A stretch of 64,000 nt of DNA from contig NZ_FNVT01000029.1 in NCBI RefSeq assembly GCF_900108335.1, forward strand, positions 53,185 to 117,184. Reading direction: 5' to 3'. The stretch is from Nonomuraea solani (GTDB lineage Bacteria > Actinomycetota > Actinomycetes > Streptosporangiales > Streptosporangiaceae). Shown one piece after another: positions 58,168 to 64,000 of this stretch. How positions within the stretch are numbered: position 1 is the first letter of the stretch; every line of letters begins with the position of its first letter. The notes under the pieces were generated by a model that worked only from the letters and a program-made list of their open reading frames with translations, did not search any database and was not told the origin of the DNA. The position numbers and the translations under genes are program-made.

Positions 58168-60600
58168 GTGGCCGATATCAGGGAACGAGATGACACGGAG
58201 GACCTCTCGGAGGGGGATCCAGCCGTGGCGGAGTCGCGCGCGGACGACGACATCTACGTCGTCGAGCCGCTCCTGCCCCAGCGCCTGCGCCGCCCGTCCG
58301 ACCTCCTGCGCTTCTTCGCCGCCCTCATCGTGCTCGCCGCGGTCATCCTGCTCGCGCTGGTCGCCAAGCAGACGCTCATCGGCCTGGAGGCCGACGTCAA
58401 GGTGGGCGCCGAGCTGGTGCCGCTGCTCAGCAGGGTCGCCGCCTTCCTCGGTGGCGCGGCCGTCCTCATCGTGCCCGCGGCCTTCGCGGTCGAACGGGTC
58501 TTCCACCGCGACGGCCTGCGGGTCGCCGAAGGGCTGATCGCCGCCATCATCGGCATGGCCGGGTCGTTCCTGCTCGGGCAGTGGCTCACCGCGGGCAACG
58601 CCGACGACCTGCGCGTGCTGCTGACCGGCGACAGGGACATCGAGCCGCTCAACACGCTGCTCACCTCGGTCATCGCGTACGCCACCGCCGTCCGCATCTC
58701 CCGCCGCCCCACCTGGCGGATGCTGATGTGGACCACCATCGCCCTCTACATCCTGGCCTTCTTCTCCGGCCGGCAGATCACCCTGCCCAGCGCCATCGTC
58801 ACGGTCATCGTCGGCATGGCCATCGGCTACGCCACCCTGTACGGCGTCGGCAGCCCCAACACCAGGCCGCCGGGCAGCGCCGTGGTGGCCGCCCTGCGCA
58901 AGCTGTCGTTCTCGCCGATCTCCGCCCGCCGCATCGAGGACGACCACCAGGGCAGCCGCCGCTACGCCATCGGCCTCAGAGACGGCACCAGCCTCGACGT
59001 CACCGTGCTCGACCGCGACCGGCAGGTGGCCGGGCTCCCCTACCGGCTGTGGCGGCGCATCCGGCTCAACTCCGAGACCAGGCGCCGGGCCATCAGGTCG
59101 CTGCGGGCCGAGCTCGAACGCGAGGCGCTCATGGCGTACGCGGCCCAGGCCGCCGGCGCCAGCACCCCGCGCCTGCTCGGCACCAGCGAGATCGGCACCG
59201 AGGCCGCGCTGCTCGCCTATGAGCACCTCGACACGCGCCCGCTCGACGACGTGCCCGACGACGAGATCGACGACGCCGTGCTCGCCCAGATCTGGGAGCA
59301 GGTCGAGCTGCTGCAGATCCAGCGCCTGGCGCACCGGCGGCTCACCGGCGACGGCGTCCACCTCGACCGGGCCGGCCGCGTCGTGCTCACCGACGCCCGC
59401 AGCGGCGAGATCGCCGCCGGCGACCTGCTGCTCCGGCTCGACGTCGCCCAGCTCCTCACCTATCTGGCGCTGCGGGTGGGCCCCGAGCGCTCGGTCAGGG
59501 CCGCGGCCGCCGTCATGGGTCCCGACGCGCTGGCCGCCGCCATGCCGCTGCTCCAGCGCATCGCCCTCACCAGGGAGACCCGCTCGGCCCTGTCGAAGGC
59601 CAAGAACGTGCTGCCAGGCCTCCGCGAGCACATCGTCGCGCTCAAGCCGCAGGGCAAGGTCGAGGAGGTCCGGCTCGAACGCTTCCGTCCGCGCACCCTG
59701 ATCACCATCATCGCCAGCGCGATCGCCGCCTACATCGTGCTCTCCCAGCTCAGCCAGGTGGACGTCTACCACGTCATCACCACGGCCAACTGGGCCTGGT
59801 CGGGGCTGGCGCTGGTGGCCTCGTTCGTCAGCTTCGTGGCCGCCGCGCTCATGCTGCGCGGGTTCGTCCCCGAGCCGCTGCCGCTCTGGCGTACGGTGCT
59901 CGTGCAGTTCGCGTCGTCGTTCGTCAAGCTGGTCGCGCCCGCGGCGGTGGGCGGCGTCGCGATCAACACCCGCTACCTGCAGAAACGCGGCATCTCCCCG
60001 TCCAGCGCGGTGGCCAGCGTGGGCGCCTCACAGCTCATCATGCTGGTCTTCCACATCGCGCTGCTGCTGCTGTTCGCCTACATCACCGGCTCGGCCACGA
60101 CCACCTCGTTCACGCCGTCGCGCGGGCTCGTCGTGGTGCTGCTCGCGGTCGCGGTGCTGGTCGTCGCGGTGCTCGGCGTGCCGCCGCTGCGCCGGCTGGT
60201 GACCGTACGAATGCGCAAGCTGTTCTCGAACGTGCTGCCCAGGCTGCTCGACGTGCTGCAGTCGCCGCGCAAGATGATCGAGGCCGTCTTCGGCACCCTG
60301 ATGATCACCATCGCGTTCGTGATGTGCCTGCACGCCTGCGTCGCCGCGTTCGGCGGCTCGCTGAGCTTCACCGCCGTCGCGGTCGTCTTCCTCACGGCCA
60401 ACGCGATCGGCTCGGCCGCGCCCACACCGGGCGGTCTGGGCGCGGTCGAACTCGCGCTCGTGGGCGGCCTGGTGCTGGCCGGCGTGCCCAAGGAGCTGGC
60501 CACGTCGGCCGTGCTGCTCTACCGGCTGCTCACGTTCTGGCTGCCGGTGCTGCCCGGCTGGGCGTCCTTCACCTACCTCCAGCGGCACGAGGCCCTGTGA
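58168..60600 (+). CDS. Large membrane protein: flippase-like (UPF0104/LPG synthase TM) fused to a kinase-like middle
   Basis: 810 residues from a GTG at 58168. Residues 40-240: five or six membrane helices (ALIVLAAVILLALVA, VAAFLGGAAVLIVPAAFAVERV, IAAIIGMAGSFLLGQW, MWTTIALYILAFFSG and IVTVIVGMAIGYATLYGVG). Residues 245-490: a cytosolic domain with an ABC1/phosphotransferase-like look, RLAHRRLTGDGVHLDRAGRVVLTDARSGEIA (HxD-type phrase) and LRLDVAQLLTYLAL. Residues 510-800: the lysylphosphatidylglycerol-synthase-type flippase domain. Likely lipid transport or modification in the membrane. Whether the middle domain has kinase activity is unknown. Confidence 0.88.
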   Translation: MADIRERDDTEDLSEGDPAVAESRADDDIYVVEPLLPQRLRRPSDLLRFFAALIVLAAVILLALVAKQTLIGLEADVKVGAELVPLLSRVAAFLGGAAVLIVPAAFAVERVFHRDGLRVAEGLIAAIIGMAGSFLLGQWLTAGNADDLRVLLTGDRDIEPLNTLLTSVIAYATAVRISRRPTWRMLMWTTIALYILAFFSGRQITLPSAIVTVIVGMAIGYATLYGVGSPNTRPPGSAVVAALRKLSFSPISARRIEDDHQGSRRYAIGLRDGTSLDVTVLDRDRQVAGLPYRLWRRIRLNSETRRRAIRSLRAELEREALMAYAAQAAGASTPRLLGTSEIGTEAALLAYEHLDTRPLDDVPDDEIDDAVLAQIWEQVELLQIQRLAHRRLTGDGVHLDRAGRVVLTDARSGEIAAGDLLLRLDVAQLLTYLALRVGPERSVRAAAAVMGPDALAAAMPLLQRIALTRETRSALSKAKNVLPGLREHIVALKPQGKVEEVRLERFRPRTLITIIASAIAAYIVLSQLSQVDVYHVITTANWAWSGLALVASFVSFVAAALMLRGFVPEPLPLWRTVLVQFASSFVKLVAPAAVGGVAINTRYLQKRGISPSSAVASVGASQLIMLVFHIALLLLFAYITGSATTTSFTPSRGLVVVLLAVAVLVVAVLGVPPLRRLVTVRMRKLFSNVLPRLLDVLQSPRKMIEAVFGTLMITIAFVMCLHACVAAFGGSLSFTAVAVVFLTANAIGSAAPTPGGLGAVELALVGGLVLAGVPKELATSAVLLYRLLTFWLPVLPGWASFTYLQRHEAL

Positions 60601-61567
60601 TCTTCTCGATGGCCTGGAGTTCGTCCTCGGTGAAGGCCGGGCCGTCCACGCAGGCCACGTTGTCCTCCAGCTGCTTCACGCTGCTCGCGCCGATCAGCAC
60701 GCTCGTCACCCGTGGGTCCCTGAGCGTCCACGACAGCGCCATCTGAGCCAGCGTCTGCCCCCGCGTCCCGGCGATCTCGTTGAGAGATCGGGCCAGCTCG
60801 CGGTCGATCTGGTCCTCGCTCAGGAACCGGCTCGTGACCGCCCGCGAACCGGCCGGCACCCCGTCCAGGTAGCGGTCGGTCAGCAGGCCCTGGGCCAGCG
60901 GCGAGAACACGATGCAGCCCATCCCCGCCTCCTCCAGCGCGTCCAGCAGCCCGTCCTCGATCCACCGGTTGATCATGGAGTAGGACGGCTGGTGGATGAG
61001 CAGCGGCGTGCCCAGCTCACGCATGATCCGCGCGGCCTGGGTGGTCTGCTCGGGGGAGTAGTTGGAGATGCCCGCATAGAGCGCCTTGCCCGAGCGCACC
61101 GCCCGGTCGAGCGCGCCCATGGTCTCCTCCAGCGGCGTCTGCGGGTCGGGCCGGTGGCTGTAGAAGATGTCCACGTAGTCCAGGCCCATGCGCTTGAGCG
61201 ACTGGTCGAGGCTGGCCAGGACGTATTTGCGCGAACCCCACTCGCCGTACGGGCCCGGCCACATGTCATAGCCGGCCTTGGTGGAGATGATCAGCTCGTC
61301 GCGGTACGGGGTGAAGTCCTCGCGCATGATCCGGCCGAAGTTCCGCTCGGCGGAGCCGTACGGGACGCCGTAGTTGTTGGCCAGGTCGAAGTGCGACACC
61401 CCGAGGTCGAACGCGCGGCGCAGGATCGCCCGCGAGTTCTCGATCGGCCGGTCGTCGCCGAAGTTGTGCCACAGGCCGAGCGAAACGGCGGGCAGCTTGA
61501 GCCCGCTGCGGCCACTGCGGTTGTACGGCTGCCGCTCGTAACGCTGGTCGTCGGCCTGATAGGTCAT
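60569..61567 (-). CDS. Aldo/keto reductase (YghZ/MgrA-like)
   Basis: 332 residues from the ATG at 61567. The NADPH-dependent barrel begins LKLPAVSLGLWHNFGDDRP and has catalytic residues Asp in FDLANNYGVPYGSAE (with Tyr), Lys in IISTKAGYDMWPGPYG and His in YVDIFYSHRPDP. VLIGASSVKQLEDNVACVDG is the cofactor-binding loop. It resembles YghZ-type reductases that detoxify aldehydes. Its ATG overlaps the stop of the upstream oligopeptidase gene by four bases, so they are translationally coupled. Its 3' end overlaps that of the flippase-like gene by 32 bases. Confidence 0.93.
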   Translation of the reverse strand: MTYQADDQRYERQPYNRSGRSGLKLPAVSLGLWHNFGDDRPIENSRAILRRAFDLGVSHFDLANNYGVPYGSAERNFGRIMREDFTPYRDELIISTKAGYDMWPGPYGEWGSRKYVLASLDQSLKRMGLDYVDIFYSHRPDPQTPLEETMGALDRAVRSGKALYAGISNYSPEQTTQAARIMRELGTPLLIHQPSYSMINRWIEDGLLDALEEAGMGCIVFSPLAQGLLTDRYLDGVPAGSRAVTSRFLSEDQIDRELARSLNEIAGTRGQTLAQMALSWTLRDPRVTSVLIGASSVKQLEDNVACVDGPAFTEDELQAIEKITGPRAAGGR

Positions 61568-63654
61568 GACGTGCCCCTCTCGATAATCCAGGCGAGCGCG
61601 AAGGCCTCTTCGCGCCAGGCGTCGTAACGCCCGCTGCGCCCGCCGTGTCCCGCGCCCATTTCCGTCTTCAGCAGGAACGGCCCGCCGCTCGCCGTCGCCC
61701 GCAGCCTGGCGACCCACTTGGCCGGCTCGTGGTAGAGCACGCGGGTGTCGTTCAGGCTCGTGATCGCGAGGATCGGGGGGTACGGCCCGCCGTCCACGTT
61801 CTCGTACGGCGAATAGCTCTTCATGTACGCGTAGACGTCCGGATTGTGCAGCGGGTCGCCCCACTCGTCCCATTCGATCACGGTCAGCGGAAGCGACGGA
61901 TCGAGGATGGTGTTGAGGGCGTCGACGAACGGCACCTCGGCCACCACGCCCGCGAACTCCCCGGGCGCCAGGTTCGTGACCGCGCCCATCAGCAGGCCCC
62001 CGGCCGAGCCGCCCCTGGCGATGACCCGCTCACTCCAGCCGGCCTCCTTCAGGTGCCTGGCCACGGCCACGAAGTCGGTGAACGTGTTGCGTTTGCTGGT
62101 GAGCTTGCCCTCTTCGTACCAGCGGCGGCCCATCTCACCGCCGCCCCTGACGTGCGCGACGGCGAAGGCGAACCCGCGGTCGAGCAGCGACAACCTCGCG
62201 ACGGAGAAGCCGGGGTCGATGGAGGTCTCGTAGCTGCCGTAGCCGTAGAGCACGGTCGGGGCGGGCTTGGCGGCGTCTTTGCGCTTGACGATCGACACCG
62301 GGATCTTCGTGCCGTCCTCGGCCGTGGCCCACTCGCGGAACTGCTCGTAGTCGGCCGCGTCGTAGCCGCCCAGCACCGGCCGCCGCTTGAGCAGGATCAG
62401 CTCGTGCGAGTCGAGCTCGTAGTCGTACACGCTGGGCGGGGTGACCATGCTGGTGTAGCCCAGCCGCAGCCGCGTGGTCGTGAACTCCGGATTGCCGGCG
62501 GGCCCGACGTCGTAGAGGGGCTCGGGGAAGTCGATCTCGTACGCGTTCCGCTCGGACGCCTCGACCCGCTCGCGCCAGGAGTCCCCGGCCGGGCTGTACG
62601 GGAGCACCCGCAGGCCCGTCAGGCCGTCGCGGCGGAAGTGCACGACGGCGTGGTCCGCGAACGCGTCGATCTCCAGGAGCCGGGTGTCCGCGCGGTGGGC
62701 GATCAGCGGGGTCCACGCGCCGGGGTCGTCGAGCGGGGCGGTGGCCAGCTCGAAGTTCTCGGCGTTCTCGTTGTGGAGCACGTAGAAGAAGTCGCCCGCG
62801 TGCTCGACGCCGTATTCGACGCCGGTCGTCCTGGGACGCACGATCCGGAACTCACCCGCGGGGTCGCTCGCGTCGAGGATGCGCACCTCGCTCGTGATCT
62901 TGCTGCCCGCGCTGAGCACCAGATAGCGCTCGCTGCGGGTCAGCCCGACCCCGACCCAGTAACGCTCGTCGCCCTCCTCGTAGACCAGCACGTCCTCCTG
63001 GGTGCCCAGGGTGTGCCGGTAGACCTGGAACGGGCGCCAGGCGTCGTCCACGCGCGTGTAGAAGAACGTCGAGCCGTCGGCCGACCAGGCGCCGCCGTAG
63101 AAGATGTCGGCGATCTCGTCGGACAGCACCTCACCGGTCTCGAGGTTCTTGAACTTGAGCGTGAAGCGCTCGTCGCCCTTGTAGTCGGTCGAGAACGCCA
63201 GCATCGTCCCGTCGGGACTGACCGAGCTGGTGCCGACCGAGAAGAACGGGCTGTCGCCGGCCAGCTCGTTGCCGTCGAGGATCACCCGCTCGTCGTCGAG
63301 CTTGACGCCCGGGGTGATCTCCGGGGGCGCGTCGCTTTCAGCCGGTACGCGGCAGGAGACGGCGTACTGCTTACCCTCCTCGGTGCGGGTGAAGTACCAC
63401 CACGCGCCCTTGCGGCTGGCCACCGAAAGATCGGTTTCCTGGGTGCGGCCCTTGATCTCCTGGAACACCTGCTCCTGGAGCTCGGAGAGGTGAGCGGTCT
63501 CCTGTTCAACGAAGTCGTTCTCAGCCTCCAGATAGGCCGTGGTGTCTGGATCTTCCTTGTTGCTCAGCCAGGCGTACTCGTCGATGACGGTGTCGCCGTG
63601 ATGGGTGCGCTTCGTCGGAACCTTCTTCGCCACTGGCGGCGTGTTGCTGCTCAC
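61564..63654 (-). CDS. ptrB: Oligopeptidase B (S9 prolyl oligopeptidase family)
   Basis: 696 residues, cytosolic serine peptidase for short peptides after basic residues. The seven-bladed propeller spans residues 70-400 (EVRILDASDPAGEFR and similar). The hydrolase domain holds GYGSYETSIDPGFS, VAHVRGGGEMGRRWYEEGK, nucleophile Ser in ARGGSAGGLLMG, an Asp near ITSLNDTRVLYHEP, and His in MGAGHGGRSGRYD. The EVPFVDALNTILDPSLPLT segment supports oligopeptidase B over prolyl oligopeptidase. It starts at a GTG (63654). The aldo/keto reductase is coupled downstream. Confidence 0.94.
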   Translation of the reverse strand: MSSNTPPVAKKVPTKRTHHGDTVIDEYAWLSNKEDPDTTAYLEAENDFVEQETAHLSELQEQVFQEIKGRTQETDLSVASRKGAWWYFTRTEEGKQYAVSCRVPAESDAPPEITPGVKLDDERVILDGNELAGDSPFFSVGTSSVSPDGTMLAFSTDYKGDERFTLKFKNLETGEVLSDEIADIFYGGAWSADGSTFFYTRVDDAWRPFQVYRHTLGTQEDVLVYEEGDERYWVGVGLTRSERYLVLSAGSKITSEVRILDASDPAGEFRIVRPRTTGVEYGVEHAGDFFYVLHNENAENFELATAPLDDPGAWTPLIAHRADTRLLEIDAFADHAVVHFRRDGLTGLRVLPYSPAGDSWRERVEASERNAYEIDFPEPLYDVGPAGNPEFTTTRLRLGYTSMVTPPSVYDYELDSHELILLKRRPVLGGYDAADYEQFREWATAEDGTKIPVSIVKRKDAAKPAPTVLYGYGSYETSIDPGFSVARLSLLDRGFAFAVAHVRGGGEMGRRWYEEGKLTSKRNTFTDFVAVARHLKEAGWSERVIARGGSAGGLLMGAVTNLAPGEFAGVVAEVPFVDALNTILDPSLPLTVIEWDEWGDPLHNPDVYAYMKSYSPYENVDGGPYPPILAITSLNDTRVLYHEPAKWVARLRATASGGPFLLKTEMGAGHGGRSGRYDAWREEAFALAWIIERGTS

Positions 63655-64000
63655 GTGGGGAGTCTATGTTCGGTCGTGATCGTTCTGTTGCCGGAGATGA
63701 TGACGATCCGGCGCGAGGGGTCGAGACCGCTGCTAATCTTTAGGAGCCGACGCAGTGCGGCGCAACCCACCTCCTTCACTCCGGTGACTTTGGTGTGCTG
63801 TGCCACATATGTCGGCAAACCCCTTCTGACTCGCGGGTCTGGAGATCGATTCGCAAGTCGGTCCAGAGGCTGGTAAGTTAGAGGGGTTGTCCCCGGAAGG
63901 GGGCGGCACTTAATTACCGCAGGTCGAGCGAGTCGGGTCAATTTGACAGGGACTTGAACGGCTGAAAGAATTAAGTCATAACGAACGGAAAGTGAACGCC
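63655..64000. other. Right-edge 346-bp non-coding region, promoter-like, possibly an rRNA leader
   Basis: No convincing gene; the longest open frame (minus, 63651-63941) has poor codon bias. It is AT-rich for this chromosome. TTGACA (63943-63948) with AAGAAT (63966-63971), spacer 17, is a good plus-strand promoter. Upstream GTAAGTTAG and CCCCGGAAGGGGG (63891-63903) resemble actinomycete rRNA promoter regions as I remember them. No 16S start is visible before the edge. Confidence 0.4.
63943..63971 (+). promoter_or_regulatory. Plus-strand promoter reading off the right edge
   Basis: TTGACA (63943-63948) is consensus. AAGAAT (63966-63971) matches TATAAT at four of six positions. The spacer is 17. 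The transcribed gene lies beyond the window. Confidence 0.55.

Noticed and set aside
63651..63941. Minus-strand 96-residue frame at the right edge
   Set aside because: Poor codon bias and no motif; it covers promoter-like sequence.

Overview
The window is a 64 kb stretch of high-GC actinobacterial chromosome. GTG and TTG starts are common, codons end mostly in G or C, and many genes look leaderless. The order bldC - conserved hypothetical - valine/leucine dehydrogenase - DUF3073 - purM - purF is the one I remember from Streptomyces, and purL/purQ/purS follow within 20 kb. FadE5-type acyl-CoA dehydrogenase, a PhoX-type phosphatase, a Tat motif and a Thermobifida-like guanidine-III riboswitch point to a filamentous actinomycete, probably Streptosporangiales (Nonomuraea-like). 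The family assignment is inference. I see no prophage, insertion sequence, CRISPR array or tRNA; this is mainly core and semi-core chromosome.

Layout. 1-17 kb: secreted S8 protease (cut by the left edge), a TAP-like hydrolase with a possible C-terminal frameshift, a NarL-type two-component pair, an ABC-transporter remnant, small membrane and secreted proteins, TetR, lpdA, a tautomerase-like protein lacking Pro-1, an orphan response regulator, pyrD, and a translationally coupled amidase/hexosaminidase pair. 17-29 kb: LacI and TetR regulators, the bldC-vdh-DUF3073-purMF block, a hydrolase/CGNR-regulator divergon and an SDR/MarR pair. 29-41 kb: PhoX phosphatase behind a likely PHO box, an ABC exporter behind a near-consensus SoxR box, two DHA2-like drug exporters around a TetR whose operator motif recurs, a nucleotide cyclase followed directly by a Crp-family regulator, and a collagen-like secreted protein.

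41-64 kb: purL-purQ, an RsbW-like kinase, purS, a complete E1alpha-E1beta-E2 2-oxoacid dehydrogenase operon, an MBL hydrolase, fadE5, a guanidine-III riboswitch with an SMR guanidinium exporter, a two-domain GNAT protein, a molybdopterin oxidoreductase, a flippase-like fusion protein, an aldo/keto reductase coupled to oligopeptidase B, and a right-edge promoter region that may lead into an rRNA operon.

How the genes work together. The purine genes (purF, M, L, Q, S) supply the early and middle steps of IMP synthesis. The vdh, E1/E2 and lpdA products form a branched-chain amino acid or pyruvate oxidation route. Four regulator-target divergons or adjacencies carry visible operators. No wholly new system is evident. 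The most rewarding signals are regulatory: guanidine-III riboswitch, SoxR box on a leaderless exporter, PHO box, repeated TetR operators and the cyclase-Crp pair.
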